43,919 nucleotides of DNA, from NCBI RefSeq assembly GCF_000336755.1, contig NZ_AOLK01000026.1, positions 15,059 to 58,977 of the forward strand, written 5' to 3'. This document shows, piece after piece, positions 9,363-17,207 of the stretch; position 1 is the stretch's first letter; every line of letters begins with the position of its first letter. The DNA is from Haloferax elongans ATCC BAA-1513 (GTDB lineage: Archaea; Halobacteriota; Halobacteria; Halobacteriales; Haloferacaceae). The notes under the pieces are model-generated. The model was not told the DNA's origin. It saw only the letters and a program-made list of their open reading frames with translations, and did no database searches. Position numbers and translations under genes: made by a program.

Positions 9363-10102
9363 TCAACTACTCCACAAGAGTTCGTCTGTAACACGGCGAA
9401 GCAGCCGACCGTCGCGAGCAGCGTGCTTCAACCCAACTAGGGTTCGTCTGTAACGACCTCAGACGACGTTATCGACCGACTCGAATCTCTTGCTTCAACC
9501 CAACTAGGGTTCGTCTGTAACGTCGCTGCGGGATACGCTCTCTCGGCAGTCATGCGCTTCAACCCAACTAGGGTTCGTCTGTAACTACTGATACCGGTCG
9601 CGCTCGCTCGCCCCGTGGACGCTTCAACCCAACTAGGGTTCGTCTGTAACTAGAAAGCCACGACAGGACGCAGGAGACGTTTGAGGCTTCAACCCAACTA
9701 GGGTTCGTCTGTAACCACGCTCGCGCCCGCGCAGTTCGACGCGGTCATACGGCTTCAACCCAACTAGGGTTCGTCTGTAACTGCGTCGAACTCACCGAGT
9801 CCAAACACACCGTTGCTTCAACCCAACTAGGGTTCGTCTGTAACCCTCCTCAAGTCGTGGAACGAGTCGGTCAATGAGATTGCTTCAACCCAACTAGGGT
9901 TCGTCTGTAACGATTCGGAACCACCTCCGTCACCCTGCCCGATGGCTTCAACCCAACTAGGGTTCGTCTGTAACGTCTGGATGATACGGGAGAAACCAGA
10001 CGCAGCCAAGCTTCAACCCAACTAGGGTTCGTCTGTAACGACGGTGACCGGGGTCCGACTGTGGACCAGTTCGCTTCAACCCAACTAGGGTTCGTCTGTA
10101 AC
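9363..10102 (-). CRISPR. CRISPR array, 11 intact repeats plus 1 degenerate
   Basis: Eleven identical 30-bp repeats begin at 9425, 9492, 9556, 9621, 9686, 9752, 9815, 9882, 9945, 10010 and 10073. On the plus strand each starts GCTTCAACCC and ends GTTCGTCTGTAAC. A degenerate copy at 9363-9392 keeps the last 12 bp. Spacers are 32-37 bp. In the opposite reading the repeat starts GTTACAGACG and ends GGTTGAAGC, the form known for haloarchaeal type I-B arrays where the last 8 nt become the crRNA 5' tag. Transcription is therefore probably on the minus strand, with the leader right of 10102 and the decayed repeat at the trailing end. No cas gene is in the window. Confidence 0.97.
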
Positions 10103-10311
10103 CATGGCCGGTTTGGCCACCACAGCCCTCCTACGCACCGTTCGAACTCAAGTGTTTCCGTCGACCCCCAATCACCCCCAAACCCCCGGGGGGTCGAAAG
10201 AACGCTGCATCCGCGACCCACACAAGCACTAATCGTTGGGCAGGCAGACAACGTTCGGAATCACGCCACTGGCCCTACTGCTCGGCGAATGCGCCCCCAA
10301 ATGACACGCCG
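10103..10311 (-). promoter_or_regulatory. probable CRISPR leader
   Basis: The 209 bp between the first repeat on the leader side and the stop of the lipoprotein gene contain no convincing ORF. They hold a 5-bp inverted repeat TGGCC/GGCCA at 10105-10119 next to the array, and a perfect 9-bp inverted repeat TCGACCCCC/GGGGGTCGA (10161-10169 with 10189-10197) with a C-rich loop. Its position opposite the decayed repeat fits a leader. The promoter of the pre-crRNA must lie here or inside the lipoprotein gene, but I cannot point to a clear TATA box. Confidence 0.55.
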
Positions 10312-10935
10312 CTACGTGGATACCTTCTCAACCGACAATTTCCTGATGGGAATCTCGAACAACGCGATTTCGAGATGGTGAGTCGTCCCCTCGTAACGCA
10401 CGTATCGGTGTCCCACGAGTTGTGGCGGAAGCGTCTCTCCGCGAACCGTGTGCTGTCCGTCAGTGAGTGCGTCTTTGAACGCAGCTTTCGCGTCTGTCGA
10501 CAACGCGTCGAAATCGACCCGCTCTGTGTCATCATCAACCTCAGACGCAGAGACCGGGGTCGTACGCAACGTGTACTCCGCAAGCATCTGGTCGATGAAT
10601 TTCACGGTGAGAGCGTATATCGAGCCCTCGAACTGAACGTACTCAGCGTCTTCGAGCGTCGATGGAACGGTGTCTGCGGGGCGTTCGATGGTCCCCTGTG
10701 CAAGTAGCGTCTCGAACAGGACCTGACCCTCGTGGCTCAAGTCCCGATACGAAGTTACCGTCGCGGGGGGAATCGTTGTGGATAGCGAAGGCGAGTCAAC
10801 TGAAGGGGGGTGGAGAGTCGTATTCTGGGCTGTACGACCCGAGGTTGGTGGCGTCGAGGCGCAACCTGTACCCCCGACACACAGCACGGAGAGAACCGAG
10901 CCGAGAACCTGACGGCGAGTGAGAGCGGAGCCCAT
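10312..10935 (-). CDS. Tat lipoprotein with duplicated domain
   Basis: 207 residues from the ATG at 10935; an in-frame TTG at 10947 is a weaker start. The N-terminus has a twin-arginine signal and lipobox (LTRRQVLGSVLSVLCVGGTGC), so the protein is exported folded and lipid-anchored outside the cell membrane. After a Ser/Thr/Pro-rich linker there are two related modules of about 50 residues: one with YRDLSHEGQVLFETLLAQG...YVQFEGSIYALTVKF, one with FDALSTDAKAAFKDALTDG...YVRYEGTTHHLEIAL. Function is unknown. An AT-rich stretch at 10962-10969 is placed for a TATA box. Confidence 0.75.
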   Translation of the reverse strand: MGSALTRRQVLGSVLSVLCVGGTGCASTPPTSGRTAQNTTLHPPSVDSPSLSTTIPPATVTSYRDLSHEGQVLFETLLAQGTIERPADTVPSTLEDAEYVQFEGSIYALTVKFIDQMLAEYTLRTTPVSASEVDDDTERVDFDALSTDAKAAFKDALTDGQHTVRGETLPPQLVGHRYVRYEGTTHHLEIALFEIPIRKLSVEKVST

Positions 10936-11155
10936 CAACACAGACAATTGTTATTCATCTAACTAATTTCTTGGTGAGGCGGCCACCAGTAGAGTCATCG
11001 CTCGGCTATCAGCTGTTCGCTAAGCGACGGATAACGCCACCTGAAAACCTTTCCCGTTCGACCACCGACGACCGGTATGCAGCGGTGCGACCACTCGACG
11101 AAGCCAACCAAAGACGGGGGACAGGCGTCCACGACGAGATTCCGGGACAGATAGC

Positions 11156-11809
11156 GTGACCGAAGACACTCTTCCAGCCGAATACCTCTCACCGCTTGCC
11201 GCGCTCGTAGACGAGGTGCTCGCACACGTCGGCTACGAGATGGAAGCCGCCACCGACGCCATCGACGACGCCGTGCCCGGGTACGGCGGCCTATTCGACC
11301 CCGCAACCACCACAACCGAGTTGCGTCGAGCACTCGACGACCTGTTGGCGTCGGGCCTCACCAAACCACCGGCCTCGACACCGACGAGCGATTCCTTTAT
11401 CCTCTACGTCGACGGCAGTTCGCGCGGCAACCCCGGCCCTGCGGGTGCGGGTGCCGTCATCATGGACGATTCAGAAACTGAACTCGTTCGCCTGGGTCGG
11501 CCAGTGGGGTCTCGCACGGGGAACAATACCGCCGAATACGTCGCGCTCCAACTCGGACTGGTCGGGCTACTGGACCGCTACGACCCCCAACACTTGGAAG
11601 TTCGAATCGACTCCATGACGGTCATCCGAGACATCTGGGGCGGCGGCGACCCACCGGAACTGGGCGGCGAGACGTACCGCACAGCCATCGAGGAAGCACT
11701 CGCCGTGGTCCCGAACCACCGATACACGCACCTGGCTGACAGCGACCCGAATCCCGCTGACGCGCTCGCGACAGTGGGTGCCGATATTGCGGCCTTCGGA
11801 CCCGGGTAG
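11156..11809 (+). CDS. rnhA: ribonuclease HI
   Basis: 217 residues from a GTG start. The C-terminal domain is type 1 RNase H, which cuts the RNA strand of RNA-DNA hybrids. The acidic active-site residues are visible: Asp in YVDGSSRGNPGPAGAG, Glu in NNTAEYVALQLGL, Asp in VRIDSMTVI, and the last Asp in NPADALA. About 80 N-terminal residues form an extension (EYLSPLAALVDEVLAHVGYEM...), which I recall as typical of haloarchaeal RNase HI and which carries no other recognisable domain. It is transcribed alone and converges on the cluster at 11856-15906. Confidence 0.92.
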   Translation: MTEDTLPAEYLSPLAALVDEVLAHVGYEMEAATDAIDDAVPGYGGLFDPATTTTELRRALDDLLASGLTKPPASTPTSDSFILYVDGSSRGNPGPAGAGAVIMDDSETELVRLGRPVGSRTGNNTAEYVALQLGLVGLLDRYDPQHLEVRIDSMTVIRDIWGGGDPPELGGETYRTAIEEALAVVPNHRYTHLADSDPNPADALATVGADIAAFGPG

Positions 11810-11837
11810 AGGAGAGGAGAGGAGAGGAGAGGAGAGG
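11808..11837. repeat. (AGAGG)6 pentanucleotide tandem repeat
   Basis: Six perfect copies of AGAGG begin inside the stop codon of rnhA (TAG at 11807-11809) and fill most of the 46-bp gap before the stop of the convergent gene at 11856. Replication slippage could change copy number without altering the RNase H protein. Confidence 0.95.
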
Positions 11838-11855
11838 AACACAACCACAACGCTC

Positions 11856-12809
11856 TCAGTCGAATATTTCGCGTCGCTCTGCCGCTGTGAGTTCCGTGTG
11901 CACCGCGTTCGGCGAGCAGTTTTCGCACTCGCGTGCGGGGTTAGTACTTCGGTCGTAGGTCCACAGCGGCCACCCGAAGAGGAAAAACGCCTCCTTCTGG
12001 TGTCGTTCGATAATCGCCTCGGCTGCCTGCCCGCAGTTCGGGCACCAGTCGTCGTCTTCGTTCGGGACTTGGAACGTCACCTTTCGGCGACCGAACCCGG
12101 CATTGGAGTACGCTTCTCGGCGCGACATCTCGATGAGGTCCTCTGCAGGGTACGGGTCGGCGTCGATTTCGTTGTCGAAGCCGGTGTCCGTCTCGACTGT
12201 CGACGAGAGATACGGACCGACGTGGACGGTGTTGTCGTAGCCGACGAAGTGAACAGTCACACTCGCACCACGACCATCGACGCGGACATCGTGGCTGTGG
12301 CCGACGAGATACAAGTCCACGTCCTGACGCACCTTCTCCAGTTCGATATCGTGGTCCATCCCCACCGCGTAGACGCCTGAATCGGGGTCAGTCGCGGAGC
12401 CTGACTGCTGCCATCCGAACGTCGAAACGTCATAGTTGTCGGCCGAATCCACGGGAATCGACTCGTCCGTGTAGACGTTTTCGGCACCGGGTGCGGAGAC
12501 CGCCCCTTCGACGGCGTCGGCCGCGATAAAGACGTCCTCTGCATCGGTGAGCAGGACGTCGCCACCGACCGATTGCACGTATCCGTCTTCGAGGTTTCCG
12601 CGAATCGTCGTCTGGGTTTCGGAGTCGGAGACACTCGTGTCGCCGCTCACGGGCGTGTGCGTGAAGACGTACTCCGCGTTCTGGACAGTGAGGTTGCCGT
12701 CGATACTCGCTCCCGAGACGAAGGCGTCCGCCGGGTCTCGGACTTCGACTGGTGGTTGTTCGGAGCCATTCAGCGTCACGTCGCCGTCGTAGGTGGTGTT
12801 TCGTGTCAT
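11856..12809 (-). CDS. repeat-rich protein with C-terminal zinc ribbon
   Basis: 317 residues. The first two thirds are a run of short beta-type repeats (DGNLTVQNAEYVF, TIRGNLEDGYVQSVGGDVLLTDAEDVFI, GAVSAPGAENVYT), suggesting a beta-solenoid like bactofilins or right-handed helices. The C-terminus has two CxxC knuckles (DWCPNCGQ and CENCSPN), a probable zinc ribbon, with a short hydrophobic stretch FFLFGWPLW between. No signal peptide. The start overlaps the end of the DUF2617-like gene by 4 bp, so it belongs to the spermidine-synthase-like cluster. No exact family recognised. Confidence 0.75.
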   Translation of the reverse strand: MTRNTTYDGDVTLNGSEQPPVEVRDPADAFVSGASIDGNLTVQNAEYVFTHTPVSGDTSVSDSETQTTIRGNLEDGYVQSVGGDVLLTDAEDVFIAADAVEGAVSAPGAENVYTDESIPVDSADNYDVSTFGWQQSGSATDPDSGVYAVGMDHDIELEKVRQDVDLYLVGHSHDVRVDGRGASVTVHFVGYDNTVHVGPYLSSTVETDTGFDNEIDADPYPAEDLIEMSRREAYSNAGFGRRKVTFQVPNEDDDWCPNCGQAAEAIIERHQKEAFFLFGWPLWTYDRSTNPARECENCSPNAVHTELTAAERREIFD

Positions 12810-13345
12810 CGTCGTGGATTCGGGTTCGTCATCTGTTGGGCGGTCGAGTCTTCGAATTCGGCAGTTTCGGACGTGTTCATCGTCAGGCGAGTTTCCGTGT
12901 ACAATGCGAGTTCGTACTCAGGATAGGTGTGGTACGTCTCGTAGCCAGCGTCTGTCGCGTGAATCGTCGTCCACGCATCGGGACCAAACCGATACGCGAC
13001 GGTCGCATCGTCCGCGCCGGGGAAGTGCTCAAGGGAGCGTCCTTCCACGACCGTCTGGGCGTGGAGGTGCTCGCTCTCGAAGTCGAAGTCGTGGGCGACC
13101 CCGACCGAAAGCGGCGTCTCATGCGTCGTGTCCGAGGAGAGCGGCTTACACGAACACAGTTCGTGGAAGTCGAGTGTGGGAAGACCGACGTAGTGCGACT
13201 CACCGATAACGGTGAACACGGCCGGTTCGCCCAGCAGCGACTCTGGGTGGACGGTCTTTACTTCGACAGACGACAGGTCCGGGACCTCGGTCGTGTACCC
13301 GAAGTGCAGTGCAGTCGGTGGGTTGTGAGATGATTCGGAGGGCAT
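12806..13345 (-). CDS. DUF2617-like protein
   Basis: 179 residues from the ATG at 13345 (MPSESSHNPPTALHFGY); the frame is open further upstream but that would run into the preceding gene. The C-terminal half (EHFPGADDATVAYRFG, then WTTIHATDAGYETYHTYPEYELALYTETRL) resembles what I remember of DUF2617, a family found beside spermidine-synthase-like genes in bacteria. The 2-bp gap to the aminopropyltransferase-like gene and the 4-bp overlap with the next gene show an operon. Biochemical role unknown. Confidence 0.7.
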   Translation of the reverse strand: MPSESSHNPPTALHFGYTTEVPDLSSVEVKTVHPESLLGEPAVFTVIGESHYVGLPTLDFHELCSCKPLSSDTTHETPLSVGVAHDFDFESEHLHAQTVVEGRSLEHFPGADDATVAYRFGPDAWTTIHATDAGYETYHTYPEYELALYTETRLTMNTSETAEFEDSTAQQMTNPNPRR

Positions 13346-13347
13346 GG

Positions 13348-15132
13348 TTACGTATCGACGAGAATGTCGTAGTTCGGGTGGAAGATAGAGTTCGCTCGAA
13401 CCCCGCGGTATCGAGGGACTGCACGCCATTCGACGTGCTGGTAGTGGTCACGATGTTGCCGGACGTACTCGGTCTCGGACTCCCCAGTGAGCGGTCGGCG
13501 GTCACCGGGGGCGAACACGTAGAACTTCTCGACGCGTTCGGTCTCATCGTCGGCGTCGATGTCCTGACGAACCCAGTACGAAAGCTGCTGTGTGAAGCCA
13601 GCAGCGCCGACCGTGTTGACGAAGGCTTTGTGGTGTTCGGGATACCCGTCCGGCGAGTACCCCCACGTCACGACGACGCCGTCGTCAGAGAGGTGGTTGC
13701 GAACTGAGCGGTAGAACTCCGCCGAGTAGAGAGTGAGGAGGTCGTCGTCCGTCGCGCCGGGAACGTCGAGAAGCACGAGGTCGTACGTCTCGTTCGTCTC
13801 TTGGAGGTAATGATAGCCGTCTGCGGTGGTCGTGTTCAGCCGGTCGTATTTGTAGGCGTCGTCGTGCCACTGGCGGAAGTAGGGGTCCGTCTTCGCCTCC
13901 TGCATGAACTCGGCGTCGAGGTCGACGTGGTCGACAGTGACGTTGTACGCTCTGAGATGGTCGATTGCAATCCAGTCGCCGCCACCGACGACGAGAACCT
14001 TCGTCTCCGGTCCGGGCTCTACGAGCGACATGGGAACGTCGACGAGTCCCCGATGGTAGCTTTCTGCCCAGCTTTCACAGAGTTGCACGGCCGAACCGAG
14101 ACGGAGACACTGCTCGGTCTGTCCAGTGAAGTGTGGATTCGGTCCAGCACCGGTCCACGTCCGATTGTACCGGATGACGTGCTGATACGTGGTCGTCTTC
14201 TGTGAAACCACGCTCGCACGCATCGCACCCGGCGGATACTCGTTTTCGATTTGCTGTTCCAAGTAGAGTTGCGACAGGCGCTCGTCGGCCACGTCGTGCT
14301 TGGCAACGACCCCGGCGTACGACGCCGTCAACAGCAGGCAGACCACGAGAAGCGTCTTGGAGACGCGGCCGAGCGAGAGCGCGTGGTCGTCGGGGCGAGC
14401 GGAAGCGCTGCCACTACCGAACGGCCACCACGACCACGAACCGAAGTGGGCAGCGAAGACGAGTGCGGCGATGCCGTTCAGCAGGGCCAAGACGAATATC
14501 GTCGGGATGAGCCCGAGTATAGGGTAGAGAACGCGCGCGTAGACGACTGCTCCGACGAGGCCACCGACGTAATCCATCGCGAGGACGACCGAAAGCCCGC
14601 TTCGTCGCCCCTCAGTTCGTTCGATGGTCCAAACGAGTCCGATTACGGAGACGACGGCACTGTGGACGGTGTTGCCGACAGTTCGAAACCACGTCGGTGT
14701 CCTGGTCTCCTCAGCATCGAGTTCGTCGACCATGTGGGTCAAAAGCGGGAGTTCGAAGCCCGAGAGGAACCCGACGACGACGACAGGGAGGCGCGCGACC
14801 GTCCAGGTGAGTTCTGCTGGGACGGCCTGTGGGATTCGAACGCTGTTGAGACCGACGATGAGCAGGAACCCTGCAGGGGCCACGGCCGCGAGCAGGACCT
14901 CTGTTCGGAAGAAGTTCCCACCGAGGTCCGTGGCGTTGAGGTCGTCGGAGAGCGCAGCCCCGATACCCAAACTGAAGAAGTACAACCCGACTGTGATGAC
15001 GTACTGGGTCACCGTCCCACCGTACATCACAGTGAGGAGTTCCGAGTAGACGAACTCGTAGGCGAAGCTACAGAACGACACTACGAACGTGAGTGCCAGG
15101 AGCGTGCCAGTGTCGGTTCGTGTCGTCGTCAT
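13348..15132 (-). CDS. membrane-anchored spermidine-synthase-like protein
   Basis: 594 residues from the ATG at 15132; a longer in-frame start at 15198 is possible. The N-terminal half has about seven membrane helices (TGTLLALTFVVSFCSFAYEF, YVITVGLYFFSLGIGAA and so on). The C-terminal half is a spermidine-synthase/methyltransferase Rossmann fold: VLVVGGGDWIAIDHLRAY for cofactor binding, VDHVDLDAEFMQEAK, then YDLVLLDVPGATDDDLLTLYSAEFY. Related bacterial proteins are annotated polyamine aminopropyltransferases, but the membrane form may have another substrate. It sits in the middle of the four-gene cluster with the DUF2617-like and zinc-ribbon proteins. Confidence 0.85.
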   Translation of the reverse strand: MTTTRTDTGTLLALTFVVSFCSFAYEFVYSELLTVMYGGTVTQYVITVGLYFFSLGIGAALSDDLNATDLGGNFFRTEVLLAAVAPAGFLLIVGLNSVRIPQAVPAELTWTVARLPVVVVGFLSGFELPLLTHMVDELDAEETRTPTWFRTVGNTVHSAVVSVIGLVWTIERTEGRRSGLSVVLAMDYVGGLVGAVVYARVLYPILGLIPTIFVLALLNGIAALVFAAHFGSWSWWPFGSGSASARPDDHALSLGRVSKTLLVVCLLLTASYAGVVAKHDVADERLSQLYLEQQIENEYPPGAMRASVVSQKTTTYQHVIRYNRTWTGAGPNPHFTGQTEQCLRLGSAVQLCESWAESYHRGLVDVPMSLVEPGPETKVLVVGGGDWIAIDHLRAYNVTVDHVDLDAEFMQEAKTDPYFRQWHDDAYKYDRLNTTTADGYHYLQETNETYDLVLLDVPGATDDDLLTLYSAEFYRSVRNHLSDDGVVVTWGYSPDGYPEHHKAFVNTVGAAGFTQQLSYWVRQDIDADDETERVEKFYVFAPGDRRPLTGESETEYVRQHRDHYQHVEWRAVPRYRGVRANSIFHPNYDILVDT

Positions 15133-15216
15133 CTCGAAGGGAAGGGTTCGGTGGGAGGGAGAGGAGTCGGGCGAGTCGCGACCGCGGGGAGAGGGCAACA
15201 GACAGTCGTCAGTCGG

Positions 15217-15906
15217 TCAGATACGCGGGGACACCTTCCACTGCTCTTCGATATCGAATCCTTGAGTGTCTTTGTCGACTTCGAGGTCGAAACACTCCCA
15301 GCGGAAGTCGTGGTTGACGTTGTCCCCGACGATGTTGGCACCCACGCGGTACCAGCCGTCGCGTCGGAACTCGCTTCGGTCGGTGATATCGTAGGTGACA
15401 GTTTCGTCCGGGTTCTGAATCGTCTCGTCCCACGGAACGGGACCGGCATCCGGCGTATCGTCTCTCATCTGAGACGTCCCGCCGAGGTACGCGATACCGA
15501 GTGCGGCGATGCCGACTTTGTACCGGTCGAACTTGCCTCGGTTGTCCTCGTACCAGTCGTCGGCGTAATCGCCGCCGTGGTACCAAGCGTGCCCGTGGAC
15601 TGTCCTCGGAGCAGTGGAATAGCCGCCCGAGCCACGGCCGGTTGCACCTCGGCCACCGCCACCGCCTTTTCCTTTCGCGCTGGCGACACCGATAGGGCTT
15701 ACACCTGAGAGAGACTGCTGGTTTGGTTCGTAGCGGGAGGTGACCCACGTCTCGTCAGCGAGGTCGATAACCAGTTTCCCATTGTTCATTTCGAAGTCGG
15801 AGACGACACTCGACCGTCGCGGGGGCGGCGATTTCGAACCGATGCACCCAGCCAGGGCACCGAGTGCCGCGAGGCCGGACGCGTGGAGGAATTTACGGCG
15901 GCGCAT
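15217..15906 (-). CDS. Tat lipoprotein of the aminopropyltransferase-like cluster
   Basis: 229 residues. It starts MRRRKFLHASGLAALGALAGC, a twin-arginine signal with lipobox, so it is predicted to be anchored on the outer face of the membrane. A Gly-rich segment (GKGGGGGRGATGRGSGGYS) follows at about residues 79-97, then an aromatic-rich part (HAWYHGGDYADDWYEDN). In bacteria a lipoprotein of the DUF4247 family often accompanies the DUF2617/spermidine-synthase pair and this gene occupies that slot, but similarity is not clear enough to assign the family. First gene of the minus-strand cluster. Confidence 0.75.
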   Translation of the reverse strand: MRRRKFLHASGLAALGALAGCIGSKSPPPRRSSVVSDFEMNNGKLVIDLADETWVTSRYEPNQQSLSGVSPIGVASAKGKGGGGGRGATGRGSGGYSTAPRTVHGHAWYHGGDYADDWYEDNRGKFDRYKVGIAALGIAYLGGTSQMRDDTPDAGPVPWDETIQNPDETVTYDITDRSEFRRDGWYRVGANIVGDNVNHDFRWECFDLEVDKDTQGFDIEEQWKVSPRI

Positions 15907-16098
15907 AGTCTTTCGTCTCTTTCAATCAGATAACGTGATTAACAGTCTTGTGGTTCGGAATGTCGAGAATTCTGTTACGTGTATAGGAGTGGTGAGGTTG
16001 CCATGACCGACTGCCCCGACGGGATACGCTCGCGTACGAGTCCGGTGGAGTTTCATCACCGACCGCGCTGGTGACCAGTAACAGAACGGTCTACGATG

Positions 16099-16782
16099 TC
16101 AATCGGAAGCGACGAAAAGTCCGTATAGTCCACCGAGAACCAAGCCAACCATGTGATATGGGTGGCCGATGGTCACTCCGAGCAGCCACGCGTCACTAAC
16201 TGTGCCAGCGAGGCTGAGAACGAAAAGCGCGACGAACCAAACCCACCGTCGTGGCTTGAATTTCCAAAGATATACCCGTCCATTCAGGTCCAGTGCCAAC
16301 AGCATCCCAAGAACAGCAAACCACCCCATGCTCGACCCAGCAGCGATCACATTAACCGACGAGGTTGAGACGTCAGCGATAGGTGTAAACTCGACGATGA
16401 GATAGCCGTTTGCCGCCGCAGTGACTATCGTTCCAAGGAGTGCTGTGAGAGCCCCACCGATGAGGAATACACCGAGATATCGACGTGTCCTAACGGTCGA
16501 TTCGGCCCACCCACCGATCAAAAATGCGAAGTAGGTGTTGACCACGAGGTGAAGGAGGTTCACGTGCCCAACTGTGGCAGTCACCCACGTCCACACGTAG
16601 TCCAGATGAACGAACCGAACGTAAAACAGTGTCAACGCCATTTCAGAGCCATAGAACTGCGAGACACCCACTTTCAGGAGATGAACTATCCAGAACAGAC
16701 CAACGAGAGTAGCGGTCGCTGGCATCGACACAACGTATGTGTCGAGAACAGTTTCAACTCGCTCACTGACCGATTTGTTCAT
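16099..16782 (-). CDS. rhomboid-like intramembrane protease family protein
   Basis: 227 residues with six or so membrane helices. Rhomboid hallmarks: a helix with GHVNLLHLVVNTYFAFLIGG, a candidate serine helix AAGSSMGWFAVLGMLLAL, and a last helix with a histidine (GHPYHMVGLVLGGLYGL). The serine motif reads GSSM where active rhomboids have GxSG, so catalysis is plausible but not certain. It is a single gene; a second rhomboid-like gene lies at 21706-22593. Confidence 0.8.
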   Translation of the reverse strand: MNKSVSERVETVLDTYVVSMPATATLVGLFWIVHLLKVGVSQFYGSEMALTLFYVRFVHLDYVWTWVTATVGHVNLLHLVVNTYFAFLIGGWAESTVRTRRYLGVFLIGGALTALLGTIVTAAANGYLIVEFTPIADVSTSSVNVIAAGSSMGWFAVLGMLLALDLNGRVYLWKFKPRRWVWFVALFVLSLAGTVSDAWLLGVTIGHPYHMVGLVLGGLYGLFVASD

Positions 16783-17207
16783 TGAATATTGATTTTTGAA
16801 CTACATGTTAAAACCATCCTTTCAGTTCCGGGGGTGCAGCACTATAGAACGGTGAAATCGTCTCATTTGGTAGGAATACCCATCGACTCCGAATTACCCT
16901 CAGTCGCTATCCCACAACAAGCTCGTCACAGACCTTCTCTAAATCAATGGTCGCGTTGAGGTGTTTGTATAACTGAACAACACCCGACGTGGAAGACAAT
17001 CGTCAATACCGTGCCCGCTTCGTACGCCGTCTTCGAGATGAAAGCGGCCGAAAACATCGCGATGTGCGTCGAGTAGGAGACGGACGTGACTCTGGTTTCC
17101 AAATTTAGTACTAGAATTTAGAATCCGGGTTTACACCCATGATATCGTATCTTCACGGGAGAGCCAGTAATCAAAAGACATAATTTCGAACTGTATTTCT
17201 TTCTAGT
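16783..17207. other. 425-bp intergenic region with possible gene remnant
   Basis: No intact gene. On the minus strand a frame ending at about 16909 reads VVQLYKHLNATIDLEKVCDELVVG and stop, and another upstream frame reads HVRLLLDAHRDVFGRFHLEDG. Both look protein-like but are in different frames, so this may be a decayed gene. The last 60 bp are AT-rich and should hold the promoter of the protease gene at 17208. Confidence 0.3.

Noticed and set aside
9097-9366. frame beginning MTTSIAQRMCQTLLDAYETY ahead of the Fic gene
   Set aside because: The first 25 residues look protein-like, but the frame then becomes composition-random and overlaps the Fic reading frame. A frameshifted alternative N-terminus for Fic is possible but cannot be shown.
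9393-10072. spacers matching sequences inside the window
   Set aside because: No self-targeting match was noticed by eye; a proper search was not possible.
14251-15708. 485-codon plus-strand frame
   Set aside because: It lies opposite the spermidine-synthase-like gene and the lipoprotein gene, whose families are recognisable; its product is rich in Arg, Asp and Val repeats with no domain, as expected for an antisense frame in GC-rich DNA.
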